Shown here one piece after another: positions 29,467-39,666 of a DNA stretch of 64,000 nucleotides. Source of the stretch: Rhizobium oryziradicis (GTDB lineage Bacteria > Pseudomonadota > Alphaproteobacteria > Rhizobiales > Rhizobiaceae). Each line of letters opens with the position of its first letter. The stretch's first letter is position 1. The notes beneath the pieces are model-generated. The model made no database searches. It saw nothing but the letters and a program-made list of their open reading frames with translations, and had not been told where the DNA came from. Where the stretch lies: contig NZ_MKIM01000028.1 in assembly GCF_001939045.1 (NCBI RefSeq), positions 248,001 to 312,000 on the forward strand. Direction: 5' to 3'. The translations under genes were made by a program, and so were the position numbers.

Positions 29467-30209
29467 GCGGATGGTCCAATGTTGTGCGGGCGCACGCGCT
29501 TGCGCCGTTTGATCAACCAGCTGACGCCAATCAGGTCATGGATACCGACAAGCCCGCGCTGAAGATTGTTATAGTTTGACGAACCGGCATGGCGATGCCG
29601 ATGGCTGACATCGACATGGGCAACCTGCCAGCCATAGGCTGAAAACAGCGCCGGAAGATAGCGATGCATGTGATTGAAGAACGGCAGATCCAGAAATGCG
29701 TCGCGCCGGAAGGCTTTCAATCCGCAGCCGGTGTCACGGGTATTGTCTTTCAAGATACGCTGACGAATGCCATTGGCCAGTTTGGAGGCAATTTTTTTCG
29801 ACCATGTATCCTGCCGCTTTTCGCGCTGACCTGCCACAAGGCCAAGGGTGGGCGAGGCATTTGGAGCCAGCAAAGGTGCGACCAGCCTTGGAATTTCGGC
29901 AGGCGGATTTTGTCCGTCGCCATCCATGGTGCAGATAATGGCTCCGCGCGCCGCTTGCACGCCCGAATGCACGGCAGCGGATTGGCCACCCGATGAGGCA
30001 TGGTGCACAACGCGCACCCACGGCTTCACCTTTGCGGCGGCCTGAAGCCTGGCAAGCGTTGCGTCGGTTGAGCCGTCGTCAATGAAGATCGCTTCGAAAT
30101 CATCGCCCTGACAGGCGGCTTCGATTTCTCCAATCAGCAGATCAATATTGTCGGCCTCATTTTTCATGGGCACGACAACAGAGAAGCGGGGCGAGGTTGT
30201 AGCTGTCAT
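29463..30209 (-). CDS. GT2 polyprenyl-phosphate glycosyltransferase
   Basis: A 248-residue glycosyltransferase family 2 enzyme of the dolichol-phosphate mannose synthase type, expected to build the polyprenyl-phosphate sugar used by the GT39 partner. It has the nucleotide-binding start FSVVVPMKNEADNIDLLIGE, FIDDGSTDAT, the DxD-type CTMDGDGQNPP, and the DTGCGLKAFRRDAF acceptor loop. No C-terminal membrane pair is present, so LAB_N may anchor it. First gene of the operon, divergent from gatB. Confidence 0.9.
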   Translation of the reverse strand: MTATTSPRFSVVVPMKNEADNIDLLIGEIEAACQGDDFEAIFIDDGSTDATLARLQAAAKVKPWVRVVHHASSGGQSAAVHSGVQAARGAIICTMDGDGQNPPAEIPRLVAPLLAPNASPTLGLVAGQREKRQDTWSKKIASKLANGIRQRILKDNTRDTGCGLKAFRRDAFLDLPFFNHMHRYLPALFSAYGWQVAHVDVSHRHRHAGSSNYNNLQRGLVGIHDLIGVSWLIKRRKRVRPHNIGPSA

Positions 30210-30561
30210 TTATATGTCCAATGACTTTGAGAATTGCCGCCCCAATAGCCTGTTTTAAGAGGCGCGTCATCCGCCTTTACGGCCTGTTCACGGGGCATTG
30301 GTGCCATTTTTAAGGCGGCATCCTATTTTGTGATGAATATTGGTAAATTCAGCACGCTTGAATGGCTTGATCTTTGAGACGCTGCACGCTCTGTCTTGCA
30401 CCTTGCGCCCATTTGCTCTAACCGGAAAAGTGAAAATCCACCCGCCAGAGTATTTGCGCTTCTTTACGAATCGCAGCAACACTCTAGCCCCTGTTTTACG
30501 CAATTCTCTCACAGAGCGCCGCTCTCGCGTTTTGCTGGAATTGCTCGAAGAAGAGCCTGTC
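30210..30561. other. Intergenic region between the GT2 operon and gatB
   Basis: About 350 bases with no gene I can support. It must contain the divergent promoters. The gatB frame stays open back to 30340, but that stretch lacks a start signal and does not resemble the family. Confidence 0.5.
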
Positions 30562-32064
30562 ATGACCCTTGTCGATACCCGCACACCCGACCCAAAACGC
30601 CTGATCCCCGGCGCCACCGGCGACTGGGAAATCGTGATCGGCATGGAAGTGCATGCGCAAGTGACCAGCAACTCCAAGTTGTTTTCCGGCGCATCCACCA
30701 CATTTGGCAATGCGCCAAACTCCAACGTGTCTTTGGTGGATGCTGCCATGCCCGGCATGTTGCCGGTGATCAATGAGGAATGCGTAGCTCAGGCTGTGCG
30801 CACCGGCCTCGGTTTGAAAGCCCAGATCAACAAGCGCTCGATTTTTGACCGCAAGAACTATTTCTATCCTGACCTGCCGCAGGGCTATCAGATTTCGCAG
30901 TTCAAAGACCCGATTGTCGGCGAAGGCAAGATCATCATCTCGCTTGGGCCAGACCGTCAGGGCAATTTCGAAGACATCGAAATCGGCATTGAGCGGCTGC
31001 ATCTGGAGCAGGACGCTGGCAAGTCGATGCATGACCAGCATCCTACCATGTCTTATGTGGATTTGAATCGCTCTGGCGTGGCGCTGATGGAAATCGTTTC
31101 CAAGCCCGATATGCGTTCATCCGATGAAGCCAAGGCCTATATGACCAAGCTCCGCTCGATTGTGCGCTATCTTGGCACTTGCGATGGCAATATGGACGAA
31201 GGCTCCATGCGCGCCGACGTCAACGTTTCCGTGCGCAAGCCCGGTGGCGAATTTGGCACGCGCTGCGAAATCAAGAACGTCAACTCCATTCGCTTCATCG
31301 GTCAGGCCATTGAGTATGAAGCACGGCGTCAGATTGCCATTCTGGAAGATGGCGGCGTGATTGATCAGGAAACCCGCCTGTTTGATGCGGCCAAGGGCGA
31401 AACGCGCTCCATGCGCTCCAAGGAAGATGCGCATGACTATCGCTACTTCCCTGATCCTGATCTGCTGCCTTTGGAATTTGACGACGCCTATATCGCTGAG
31501 CTGAAAAAGGGCCTTCCCGAACTGCCAGACGATAAGAAGGCCCGCTTTGTCGCAGACCTTGGCCTGTCGGTTTACGATGCCTCGATTCTTGTGTCTGAAA
31601 AGGCCATTGCCGATTATTACGAGGCTGTGGCGGCTGGTCGCGACGGCAAGACGGCAGCCAACTGGGTGATCAACGACCTCTTGGGTGCCTTGAACAAAGC
31701 CAGCAAAGGCATTGAAGAGACTCCTGTTTCGCCTGCCCAGCTCGGCGGCATTATCGACCTGATCAAGAACGAGACCATTTCGGGCAAAATCGCCAAGGAT
31801 CTGTTTGAGATTGTCTGGAATGAAGGTGGTGATCCGGCTGAGATCGTCGAGAGCCGTGGCATGAAGCAGGTGACAGACACCGGCGCGATTGAAAAAGCTG
31901 TGGATGAGATCATTGCCGCCAACCCGGATCAGGTTGCCAAGGTGCTGGCAAAGCCAAGCTTGGCTGGCTGGTTTGTGGGCCAGGTCATGAAGTCCACCGG
32001 CGGCAAGGCCAATCCGCAGGCCGTGCAGGCACTTGTGAAGGCAAAGCTTGGTATTGAGGAGTAA
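30562..32064 (+). CDS. gatB: Aspartyl/glutamyl-tRNA(Asn/Gln) amidotransferase subunit B
   Basis: tRNA-binding kinase/transamidation subunit of GatCAB. The 500 residues begin [28 protein letters not shown] follows, then the catalytic cradle with [19 protein letters not shown], a helical domain, and the C-terminal YqeY-like tail (about 350-500, [19 protein letters not shown]). ATG 30562 matches family length. It is separated from gatCA by the lipid glycosylation operon and followed five bases later by an acetyltransferase. Confidence 0.97.
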   Translation: MTLVDTRTPDPKRLIPGATGDWEIVIGMEVHAQVTSNSKLFSGASTTFGNAPNSNVSLVDAAMPGMLPVINEECVAQAVRTGLGLKAQINKRSIFDRKNYFYPDLPQGYQISQFKDPIVGEGKIIISLGPDRQGNFEDIEIGIERLHLEQDAGKSMHDQHPTMSYVDLNRSGVALMEIVSKPDMRSSDEAKAYMTKLRSIVRYLGTCDGNMDEGSMRADVNVSVRKPGGEFGTRCEIKNVNSIRFIGQAIEYEARRQIAILEDGGVIDQETRLFDAAKGETRSMRSKEDAHDYRYFPDPDLLPLEFDDAYIAELKKGLPELPDDKKARFVADLGLSVYDASILVSEKAIADYYEAVAAGRDGKTAANWVINDLLGALNKASKGIEETPVSPAQLGGIIDLIKNETISGKIAKDLFEIVWNEGGDPAEIVESRGMKQVTDTGAIEKAVDEIIAANPDQVAKVLAKPSLAGWFVGQVMKSTGGKANPQAVQALVKAKLGIEE

Positions 32065-32069
32065 GCCAG

Positions 32070-32567
32070 ATGTTTTTTGTGCGCACCGCCAGCGAGCGTG
32101 ATTTGCAACAGGTGCGCACGCTTCTGGTTGAAACCTGGCATGCCACCTATGACGGCATTTATGGTGCCGCCAAGGTGCAGGAAATCACCGATAGCTGGCA
32201 TTCTCCAGCCGCCCTGAAAGCCAAGTTGGCCAAAAAGGGCGGTGAATTTCTGGTGGCCGATGATGGCAAGCGCATTGGCGGCATGGGATTTGCGTTCATG
32301 GCCGAGGATATGGCCAAGACAGCACTGCTGCGCCAGCTTTACGTTCATCCCGATCTTCAGCGTCAGGGAATCGGTCGCGATCTTTTTGCCGAGCTGGAAA
32401 GCTGTTTTCCTGATGCTGAGGTCATGCGGCTGGAGGTCGAGCCGAAGAATGCGGCGGCGATTGCGTTTTATGAAGCCCATGGCTTTGTTGAGGTTGATCG
32501 CATCAAGAATTGCGGTGTGGCGGACAGTGGTCTGGAAGCCATTGTGATGGAAAAGCCACTCGTATGA
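32070..32567 (+). CDS. GNAT-family N-acetyltransferase
   Basis: A 165-residue acetyltransferase with start MFFVRTASERDLQQVRTLL, acetyl-CoA loop LYVHPDLQRQGIGRDLFAEL and end AIAFYEAHGFVEVDR. It lies five bases after gatB and overlaps the next acetyltransferase gene by ATGA, so gatB and both acetyltransferases are probably one transcript. The substrate is unknown. Confidence 0.9.
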   Translation: MFFVRTASERDLQQVRTLLVETWHATYDGIYGAAKVQEITDSWHSPAALKAKLAKKGGEFLVADDGKRIGGMGFAFMAEDMAKTALLRQLYVHPDLQRQGIGRDLFAELESCFPDAEVMRLEVEPKNAAAIAFYEAHGFVEVDRIKNCGVADSGLEAIVMEKPLV

Positions 32568-33040
32568 GCGCAAAAGACACCTCCGCACTGGTGATCCGGG
32601 TGGCACAACGGATCGATGTTCCGGCTATCGTTGCGCTTTTTGCGGCTGACGACATTGGTGGTCATGGCGACACCACGGATGCTGCCGCTCTGCCGGATTA
32701 TGTTGCGGCATTCGAGCGAATCTGCGCCTCTGCCAATCAAACGCTTTACGTTGCCGAGCAAGATGGTGCGGTGGTTGGCACGTTTCAAACCATGCTTACC
32801 ACCACCATGACCGGGCGCGGCTCATCTTCGATGATCATCGAGGCGGTGCAGACGAGGGCCGATTGCCGGGGGCAGGGAATTGGTGCGCAGATGATTGCTT
32901 TTTGTCTCGCAAAGGCCAAAGAACAGGGCTGTGCGAAAGCGCAATTAACCTCCAATGCCGCCCGGTTGGATGCCCACCGATTTTACGAGCGACTTGGCTT
33001 TCAAAAGAGCCATTTCGGCTTCAAGATCAAATTGAAATGA
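32564..33040 (+). CDS. GNAT-family N-acetyltransferase
   Basis: A 158-residue acetyltransferase. VIRVAQRIDVPAIVALFAAD starts the fold, the acetyl-CoA loop is TRADCRGQGIGAQMIAFCL, and DAHRFYERLGFQKSHFGFKI ends it, resembling the PhnO/aminoalkylphosphonate or YhhY-like group only in general terms. ATG 32564 overlaps the previous stop (ATGA). Third gene of the gatB transcript. The substrate is unknown. Confidence 0.9.
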   Translation: MSAKDTSALVIRVAQRIDVPAIVALFAADDIGGHGDTTDAAALPDYVAAFERICASANQTLYVAEQDGAVVGTFQTMLTTTMTGRGSSSMIIEAVQTRADCRGQGIGAQMIAFCLAKAKEQGCAKAQLTSNAARLDAHRFYERLGFQKSHFGFKIKLK

Positions 33041-33142
33041 GGGGAGGTTTGTCTTGAAACTCTGGACAAGCGCATCCCAAGGCGTCATAAGCAAGTGACA
33101 ATTGAAAGCCGCCGCAGTGACGGGCGGAGCCGAGGATAAGAC

Positions 33143-33541
33143 ATGAAGCAGCTTCTGTTGCAGATTTTCACCTGGTGGAATGGCCAGACAATGGGCACCC
33201 GTTTTTTCACCTGGCGCCATGGAAAGCGCGTCGGTGAAGACGAAATGGGCAATATTTACTACGAGGGCACAATGACCAGCTTTGGTCTGCCGCGCCGTTG
33301 GGTTGTGTATAAGGGCTATGCAGAAGCCTCTGCTATTCCTCCGGGCTGGCACGGCTGGATGCATTATCGCACCGATACGCCACCCACCAAGGAAACCTAT
33401 GTTGCACGCGCATGGGAAAAGCCTCATCAAGCAAACTTGACAGGCACTGCGGCTGCTTATCGCCCTCAAGGGTCGATTGCTGCCAAGGGCGAACGTCCTG
33501 CTGTGACAGGCGATTATGATGCATGGACCCCCGGTTCCTGA
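33143..33541 (+). CDS. NDUFA12-family NADH:ubiquinone oxidoreductase subunit
   Basis: A 132-residue homologue of mitochondrial complex I accessory subunit NDUFA12 (B17.2), found in alphaproteobacteria. The family core is GTRFFTWRHGKRVGEDEMGNIYYE, then RRWVVYKGYAEASAIPPGWHGWMHY and a PPTKE motif. Expected to bind the peripheral arm of complex I on the cytoplasmic side. It is not near the nuo operon, as is usual, and is followed by the DUF2155 gene. Confidence 0.93.
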   Translation: MKQLLLQIFTWWNGQTMGTRFFTWRHGKRVGEDEMGNIYYEGTMTSFGLPRRWVVYKGYAEASAIPPGWHGWMHYRTDTPPTKETYVARAWEKPHQANLTGTAAAYRPQGSIAAKGERPAVTGDYDAWTPGS

Positions 33542-33733
33542 TCACATATCATTGAGTGCGCCGCTGGTGTCGTGCCAGCGGCTTTTCTCTTCCGGCTTTT
33601 GCCACAATGTTACGGTAGGCAACATGGCCTGCCACATGGCTTATCACCTTCAAAGGTAAAGCACCGGAACATGCGACAACAGATGCATGGAACCGAAACA
33701 CAGTGGCTTTTTGAATGCCGGAGACCGTTAGGA

Positions 33734-34156
33734 ATGAAGTCTGTCATGCAGGGTAAATGGTTGCTGAGAGCGGTCTTTGTTGGAGCGGCTGTATCTTTAA
33801 TGGCAACAGTGCCTGCGCGGGCTGCCCGGATTGAAAATGCCGTTGCAGTGTTTTCCGGTCTCGATAAAATCACTGGGCGCATTACCGAATTTGATGTCTA
33901 CATGAATGAGACTGTGCAGTTTGGTGCGCTTCAGGTCACACCTCGGGTGTGCTACTCTCGCGACGATAGCGAAGCCCAGCACGTGGATGGCTTTGTGCAG
34001 GTTGATGAGATCACCCTTGATCGTCACATCAAACGGATTTTTTCGGGTTGGATGTTTGCTGATAGCCCGGCGCTGAATGCCATCGAGCACCCGATTTATG
34101 ACGTGTGGTTGAAAGACTGCAAGCAAACGTCCACCGTGCCAAAGCCGGCGAAATAA
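33734..34156 (+). CDS. DUF2155 family secreted protein
   Basis: A 140-residue protein with a signal peptide (ending near VPARAARIE). The body has the DUF2155 hallmarks: FSGLDKITGRITEFDVYMNE, FGALQVTPRVCYSR, then IFSGWMFADSPALNAIEHPIYDVWL and a conserved late cysteine (DCK), which may pair with the earlier one. It is probably periplasmic with unknown function. It is commonly found between the NDUFA12 gene and aat in rhizobia, as here, and is convergent with aat. Confidence 0.88.
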   Translation: MKSVMQGKWLLRAVFVGAAVSLMATVPARAARIENAVAVFSGLDKITGRITEFDVYMNETVQFGALQVTPRVCYSRDDSEAQHVDGFVQVDEITLDRHIKRIFSGWMFADSPALNAIEHPIYDVWLKDCKQTSTVPKPAK

Positions 34157-34234
34157 ACGTACATCATCAATTGGCGCTGCCGCAGTTTGATCTGCCCCAT
34201 TGTTTCAACCTGAAATCCACCAGGATTTGGGCAA

Positions 34235-34882
34235 TCAAGCTGGTGGCGACATCACCTCGTCTGCTGTCAGAAAAGGCAGGTGCTTTGATGCCATCGCCGC
34301 TTGCAAAACAGTCTCATAAACGTCTTTTGGCATATCAATCGCCCCAAAGGTCTTGAGGTGATCTGTGGTGAATTGCGTATCCAACAGCACAAAGCCTTGA
34401 GCTTTTAATCTCTCAACCAGATAGACCAGTGAAATTTTTGAGGCGTTGCTGCGTCGGGAAAACATGCTTTCGCCAAAAAAGGCAGCCCCCAGAGATACAC
34501 CATAAAGCCCGCCAACCAATTCATCGCCCTCATAGGCTTCCACACTGTGGGCGTGGCCCATATGGAACAGGGCGGTGTAAAGATCGCGGATTGTCTGGTT
34601 GATCCAGGTGCTGGGCCGATCCGGGGCGGGTTCGGCGCATTTGTCCAGAACCTGCTCAAACGCTGTATCGAAGCGGATATCAAACGGCTTTTGCCGGATC
34701 GCTTTGGCAAGGCTTTTCGAGATGTGGAAATCGTTGAGCGGGATGATGCCGCGAACTTCCGGCTCGACCCAGAAAATCTCCGGGTCGTCTGCCGATTCGG
34801 CCATGGGAAACAGACCGATAGAATAGGCCCGCAGCAGGATCTCCGGCGTGAGACTGGGGTTCCTGCTGCGTTTTCGGCCCAT
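34235..34882 (-). CDS. aat: Leucyl/phenylalanyl-tRNA-protein transferase
   Basis: Adds Leu or Phe to N-terminal Arg/Lys of proteins, marking them for ClpS-ClpAP. The 215 residues show the family blocks [62 protein letters not shown] and [16 protein letters not shown]. It is slightly shorter than E. coli Aat but complete. It is ten bases after accC, on the same strand, so is probably the last gene of the aroQ-accB-accC-aat run. Confidence 0.95.
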   Translation of the reverse strand: MGRKRSRNPSLTPEILLRAYSIGLFPMAESADDPEIFWVEPEVRGIIPLNDFHISKSLAKAIRQKPFDIRFDTAFEQVLDKCAEPAPDRPSTWINQTIRDLYTALFHMGHAHSVEAYEGDELVGGLYGVSLGAAFFGESMFSRRSNASKISLVYLVERLKAQGFVLLDTQFTTDHLKTFGAIDMPKDVYETVLQAAMASKHLPFLTADEVMSPPA

Positions 34883-34892
34883 TTATGTCACC

Positions 34893-36242
34893 TTATTTTG
34901 CGCTATCGGCCAGATAATGTTCCAGCCAATGAATGTCATAGTCGCCGCTCTTGATGCTTGGATTGTCGACCAAATCCTGAAACAAGGGAAGCGTTGTTTT
35001 GATGCCGTCGATCACGAATTCATCCAGCACGCGACGCAGACGCATCATGCATTCTTCGCGGGTGCGCCCATGCACAATCAGCTTGCCGATCAAGCTGTCG
35101 TAATAGGGCGGAATTTTATAGCCCGCATACACGCCCGAATCCACCCGAACGCCAAGCCCGCCCGGCGCATGGTAATGCGTGATGGTGCCGGGAGAGGGGG
35201 TAAACGTGCGGGGATCTTCAGCATTGATGCGGCATTCGATGGCATGGCCACGAAACACCACTTCATCCTGCGTTACAGAGAGGCCAGCGCCAGAGGCAAC
35301 GCGGATCTGCTCATAGACCAGATCAATGCCGGTGATGGCTTCCGTGACCGGATGCTCCACCTGCAAACGGGTGTTCATTTCAATGAAATAGAACTCGCCG
35401 TTTTCATAGAGAAACTCAATGGTGCCAGCACCACGATATTTGAGCTTGCGCATGGCATCGGCGCAGATTTCGCCAATTTTCATGCGTTGCTCATTGTCCA
35501 AAGCCGGGGAGTTTGCTTCTTCCCAAACCTTCTGGTGACGGCGCTGCAAAGAGCAATCGCGTTCGCCAAGGTGGATGGCATTGCCTTCGCCATCGCCAAA
35601 CACCTGAATTTCGATATGCCGTGGCTGACCGAGGTATTTTTCCATGTAGACGGCGTCATTGCCAAAAGATGCAGCGGCTTCCTGACGTGCGGCAGCCACA
35701 GCTTCTTCGACTTCGCTCTCGTTCATCGCCAGCTTCATGCCGCGTCCGCCACCGCCTGCGGTGGCCTTGATCAGCACGGGAAAACCGATTCCCCTAGCGA
35801 TTTCCAAGGCATTCTCTGGCTTCACTTCACCGTCAGAACCCGGAACGACCGGGATACCCAGCGACTTTGCGGTTTCCTTGGCAGTGATCTTGTCGCCCAT
35901 CAGGCGAATGTGATCGGCGGTCGGTCCGATAAAGGTGATGCCATGGGCTTCGAGAATATCGGCAAACTTGGAGTTTTCCGACAAAAAGCCATAGCCGGGG
36001 TGAACCGCATCCGCGCCGGTGATTTCGCAGGCCGCAACAATCTGATGAATGTTCAGATAGCTGTCACGCGAGGAAGGCGGGCCAATGCACACACTTTCGT
36101 CCGCCAGGCGCACATGCATCGCATCGGCGTCAGCGGTGGAGTGCACGGCAACAGAAGCGATGCCGAGTTCTTTACAGGCGCGTAAAACGCGAAGGGCGAT
36201 TTCGCCCCGATTGGCGATGAGGATTTTTGAAATGGCTGGCAT
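34893..36242 (-). CDS. accC: Acetyl-CoA carboxylase, biotin carboxylase subunit
   Basis: Carboxylates the biotin on AccB using ATP and bicarbonate, the first half-reaction of fatty-acid synthesis. The 449 residues have the N-domain [20 protein letters not shown]-grasp loop [14 protein letters not shown], the EKYL and [16 protein letters not shown] segments, catalytic [12 protein letters not shown] and RINAEDP. ATG 36242 lies four bases after the accB stop; an earlier in-frame start at 36293 is inside accB. Confidence 0.97.
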   Translation of the reverse strand: MPAISKILIANRGEIALRVLRACKELGIASVAVHSTADADAMHVRLADESVCIGPPSSRDSYLNIHQIVAACEITGADAVHPGYGFLSENSKFADILEAHGITFIGPTADHIRLMGDKITAKETAKSLGIPVVPGSDGEVKPENALEIARGIGFPVLIKATAGGGGRGMKLAMNESEVEEAVAAARQEAAASFGNDAVYMEKYLGQPRHIEIQVFGDGEGNAIHLGERDCSLQRRHQKVWEEANSPALDNEQRMKIGEICADAMRKLKYRGAGTIEFLYENGEFYFIEMNTRLQVEHPVTEAITGIDLVYEQIRVASGAGLSVTQDEVVFRGHAIECRINAEDPRTFTPSPGTITHYHAPGGLGVRVDSGVYAGYKIPPYYDSLIGKLIVHGRTREECMMRLRRVLDEFVIDGIKTTLPLFQDLVDNPSIKSGDYDIHWLEHYLADSAK

Positions 36243-36246
36243 GGGC

Positions 36247-36720
36247 TTACTCGATAATGACCATGGCTTCGCCATATTCAACCGGGCTGGCATCGCCGAT
36301 CAGAATTTCAACGACTTTACCCGCGCGTGGCGAAGGGATCTGGTTCATGGTCTTCATGGCTTCGATGATCAGCAACGTCTGGCCTTCCTTCACCATTGTG
36401 CCGACTTCGATGAATGGGCGTGCACCGGGAGCCGACGCCATGTAAACGGTGCCAACCATGGGAGCCGTGACCGCCTTGGAAAGATCGCGGGCAGGGGCAG
36501 CAGCGGGCGCTGCAACGGCTGCAGGAGCCGCCGCCATGGGGGCAGGAGCCTGCGCATAGGCCTGCATCTGCGGCATCACCATCTGCTGCGGTGCTGTGCG
36601 CGACACGCGAATCTTGACATCGTCCTGCGACACTTCGATCTCGGTCAGATCGGTCTCGTTGAGAATATTTGCCAGTTCGCGAATGAGCGCCTGATCAATG
36701 CCGTTTTTCTTGTCTGCCAT
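36247..36720 (-). CDS. accB: Biotin carboxyl carrier protein of acetyl-CoA carboxylase
   Basis: Carries biotin between the carboxylase and transferase. The 157 residues show an N-terminal helical region (about 1-45), an Ala/Pro-rich flexible linker (about 60-85), and the biotinyl domain with the modified lysine in [12 protein letters not shown] 36720 gives the family start MADKKNG. It lies 25 bases after aroQ and four before accC. Confidence 0.97.
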   Translation of the reverse strand: MADKKNGIDQALIRELANILNETDLTEIEVSQDDVKIRVSRTAPQQMVMPQMQAYAQAPAPMAAAPAAVAAPAAAPARDLSKAVTAPMVGTVYMASAPGARPFIEVGTMVKEGQTLLIIEAMKTMNQIPSPRAGKVVEILIGDASPVEYGEAMVIIE

Positions 36721-36745
36721 GGAGGTTATCCCTGAATTTCTTGTT

Positions 36746-37183
36746 TTATCGTGTGAGGTTATCAAGCGCTTGCAGCGCCAGGATGTAGGAATGCGGCCCA
36801 AAGCCACAAATGACACCCTTGGCGGCGGGGGCTATCATGGATGTATGCCGGAATTCTTCCCGGGCATGGACGTTCGAAATATGCAATTCGACAACCGGAA
36901 CAGAGATGGCGCGAATAGCATCATGAAGGGCGATCGACGTGTGGGTGTAGGCACCCGCGTTGAGTGCCACGCCCACGGCGCTATCACCAGCTTCGTGGAG
37001 CCAATCCACCAACACGCCTTCATGATTTGTCTGGCGAAAATCCACCACAATGTCATGGGCTGCGCCGAAGCTTAAGCAATCGGCGTGAATGTCCGCCAGT
37101 GTTTTGCCACCATATATCCCAGGCTCTCGCTTGCCGAGTGCATTGAGATTGGGGCCGTTCAGCACGAAAATGGTTCTGCTCAT
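36746..37183 (-). CDS. aroQ: Type II 3-dehydroquinate dehydratase
   Basis: Third step of the shikimate pathway. The 145 residues contain FVLNGPNLNALGKREPGIYG (with the lid Arg and Tyr), RQTNHEGVLVDWL, NAGAYTHTSIALHDAI, VELHISNVHAREEFRH with the catalytic His, and GFGPHSYILAL. GTG 37186 and ATG 37183 are adjacent starts. First gene of the aroQ-accB-accC operon typical of rhizobia. Confidence 0.96.
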   Translation of the reverse strand: MSRTIFVLNGPNLNALGKREPGIYGGKTLADIHADCLSFGAAHDIVVDFRQTNHEGVLVDWLHEAGDSAVGVALNAGAYTHTSIALHDAIRAISVPVVELHISNVHAREEFRHTSMIAPAAKGVICGFGPHSYILALQALDNLTR

Positions 37184-37306
37184 CACTTGTTCCGTCGTGT
37201 TTTCGACCGCTCCCTATAGACTGCCACGGCTTTGAGGAAAAGCCCCCCCGCCATATGAGGGGCAAACCTTGCCCATTTATTGGCATCTATGCGCGATTAT
37301 CTGGTG

Positions 37307-38071
37307 TTACGAGCAGGTGGTTTTGCCGCAAGCGCGCACGTTGGCAACCTTTTGTTGCAAGGCTTCTGCACCAATTGCGCCAGAAATGACCTCATCTCCG
37401 ATGATATAGGCTGGCGTGCCATTGATTGCGAGTTTCTGGGCCAAAGCATAGGTCTGCTTCAAATTTGTGTCATCCGTGTTGGCCTTCATGGTCTTGCGCA
37501 AGGCGGCTTCCGTCACGCCAAATGCTGCGGCGTCGTCAATGGCGCTTTGCTCTGTTGCGCGGCTGTTGCTGCCAAGAATGGAGCGGAAATAGGCCGGGTA
37601 TTTTTCCGGAGCGAGTTGCCGGAAGGCGTCAGAAACCCGGTGGGCGGCAACAGAATCCGGCCCCAAAATCGGGAATTCTTTCAGCACAAACCGAATGTTT
37701 TTGTCCTTTTTCAGCATTGTTTCCATATCGGGCAATGCGTGGCGGCAATAGCCGCAATTATAATCAAAGAACTCGACGACGGAGACGTCGCCTTGTGGAT
37801 TGCCAAGCGAGACATCGTCTTTGGAGTGGAAAATTTCCTGCTTGTTCTGTGTCACGGCGGCCGTGGTTTGGGCCGCACGCGCGGCTTCCTGCTTTTGCTC
37901 CAAAGCGGCCTGTGCATCGAGAAGCACTTCCGGATGCGCGATCAGATATTCTTTGATGAAGGCTCCGAATTCTTCTTTCTGCTTGTCATCCAGCGCATAG
38001 GCGGATGAACCAAACGCTGTCGTGGCAATCAGCAAGATTGCCAGTGCTGTGCGGGAGAGAATCGTCTTCAT
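37307..38071 (-). CDS. DsbA-family periplasmic thioredoxin-like protein
   Basis: A 254-residue secreted disulfide oxidoreductase. The signal peptide ends near SAYALDD. A helical N-terminal extension with a Gln/Ala-rich coil (about 50-80) precedes the thioredoxin fold, with active site FFDYNCGYCRHALPDME (CGYC). The cis-Pro loop is NGTPAYIIGD. An extra cysteine pair lies at the very end (ACGKTTCS). It resembles the ScsC/BdbD/Com1 group more than classical DsbA. It is divergent from the aminotransferase gene. Confidence 0.9.
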   Translation of the reverse strand: MKTILSRTALAILLIATTAFGSSAYALDDKQKEEFGAFIKEYLIAHPEVLLDAQAALEQKQEAARAAQTTAAVTQNKQEIFHSKDDVSLGNPQGDVSVVEFFDYNCGYCRHALPDMETMLKKDKNIRFVLKEFPILGPDSVAAHRVSDAFRQLAPEKYPAYFRSILGSNSRATEQSAIDDAAAFGVTEAALRKTMKANTDDTNLKQTYALAQKLAINGTPAYIIGDEVISGAIGAEALQQKVANVRACGKTTCS

Positions 38072-38386
38072 ATCAGTCCTTTTTCAAAGCGCGACATCGT
38101 CAGCAACATGATGCCATTCTGCACCTGTTTGCCAGTCGGATTGCTGGCAATCCAGCCAATTTAAAGGCTTTTCCAAGGAAAGCTGGAAAAGAGTAGGAAT
38201 TCATCGCGTCATTCTTGTGAATACCGCGCACTTGCACAATGGTTTGAACCTGAATCGGGTTAAGGCACACAAGGCGTATCCGCTATAAACTGTGATAGTG
38301 TCCTGTGTGCATTTATAGAATACAGGGCACCGCAAGACACGACATGCGCATTTATAAGTCCCTCAAGTGCAGGAAAGAGTTCTGTT
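38072..38386. other. Divergent promoter region between the DsbA-like and aminotransferase genes
   Basis: About 315 bases with no credible gene on either strand and no strong terminator hairpin. It probably holds two divergent promoters. Confidence 0.4.
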
Positions 38387-39550
38387 TTGGTCATTCTCTC
38401 CAACCGTAGTTCCGTTGATCCCTTTCACGCCATGGATATTTTGGCTGAAGCCAACCGAATGAAGGCGGCGGGCCGCCCGATTATTTCACTTGCCGTGGGC
38501 CAGCCGAGCGCGAGCGCGCCTGAGGCTGCCATTCAGGCGGCGGAAGTTGCGTTGCGCACCGGCCAGATTGGCTACACGGATGCCCTTGGCCGCGACGATC
38601 TGCGCCGGAGCTTGGCAGATTACTATCAGAGCCGCCATGGCACTGCGGTGGATAGCGCCCAAATCATGATCACCACCGGATCATCAGCCGGGTTCAATCT
38701 GGCTTTTCTGGCGTTGTTTGATGTGGGCGATGCGGTGGCTATTGCCCGGCCCGGCTATCCCGCCTACCGCAATATTTTGAAGGCCTTGGGATTGGTGGTG
38801 ATTGAGGTTCCGGTGGGTCCGGAGACGCAGTACACGCTGACCCCGGAAAGTCTGGAGCGCGAAGCGCGCGCCGCTGGCGTGCGCCTGAAAGGCGTGTTGC
38901 TGGCAAGTCCTGCGAACCCGACGGGCACTGTCACGGGGCGCGAGGCGCTCGAGCGACTTGCGAGTTGGTGCGATGACAACAAGGTCACCTTTATCTCGGA
39001 TGAGATTTACCACGGGCTCTCCTATGGCGTGGATGAGGCAAGTGCTGTGGAGTTTGCGCCCAATGCCATCGTCATCAATTCCTTTTCGAAATATTATCGC
39101 ATGACTGGCTGGCGCATTGGCTGGATGGTGCTGCCAAAATCCGTGGTGCGTGCCGTCGAATGCGTGGCGCAAAGCCTCTATATTTCGGCACCGGAGCTGT
39201 CGCAAATTGCCGCAACCGCAGCGCTTGGCGCGGGTGAGGCGCTGGAAGGCTATAAAGCAGATTGCAAGGCCAATCGTGACTTCTTGCAAAAGCGCCTGCC
39301 GGAGATTGGCCTTTCCCTGCTGTCGCCGATGGATGGTGCTTTTTATGCCTATGTTGATGTCAGCCGATTTACCAATGACAGCATGGCATTTGCCAAAAAA
39401 ATGCTGTTGGAGACCGATGTTGCCGCCACGCCGGGCCTGGATTTTGACCCGCTGGATGGCCACCGTGCCATGCGATTTTCCTATGCCGGAACATTGGCTG
39501 AGATGACGGAGGCAACCGATCGCCTTGGTCATTGGTTGGAGAAATTATAA
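38387..39550 (+). CDS. Class I/II pyridoxal-phosphate aminotransferase
   Basis: A 387-residue fold-type I aminotransferase. It has LAVGQPSASAPEAAI, the NPTG loop in ASPANPTGTV, DEIYHGLSYG with the PLP-contacting Asp and Tyr, the Schiff-base lysine in NSFSKYYRMTGWRIGW, and a late MRFSYAG with the carboxylate-binding Arg. The substrate is unclear; the closest feel is the aspartate/aromatic aminotransferase I-gamma group. The best start is TTG 38387, eight bases after GGAAAGAG, because residues before the first ATG (38432) match the family's N-terminus. Confidence 0.87.
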   Translation: MVILSNRSSVDPFHAMDILAEANRMKAAGRPIISLAVGQPSASAPEAAIQAAEVALRTGQIGYTDALGRDDLRRSLADYYQSRHGTAVDSAQIMITTGSSAGFNLAFLALFDVGDAVAIARPGYPAYRNILKALGLVVIEVPVGPETQYTLTPESLEREARAAGVRLKGVLLASPANPTGTVTGREALERLASWCDDNKVTFISDEIYHGLSYGVDEASAVEFAPNAIVINSFSKYYRMTGWRIGWMVLPKSVVRAVECVAQSLYISAPELSQIAATAALGAGEALEGYKADCKANRDFLQKRLPEIGLSLLSPMDGAFYAYVDVSRFTNDSMAFAKKMLLETDVAATPGLDFDPLDGHRAMRFSYAGTLAEMTEATDRLGHWLEKL

Positions 39551-39666
39551 CATATCGTCAAAAGGTTATGAGGATTTTCGGATTCAAACTCTGATCAGGT
39601 TGAATCATTGTGTGAACGACTTGAATCAGTTTCAGAAGACCATGTGTCACAACGCCAGAGGTGGAT

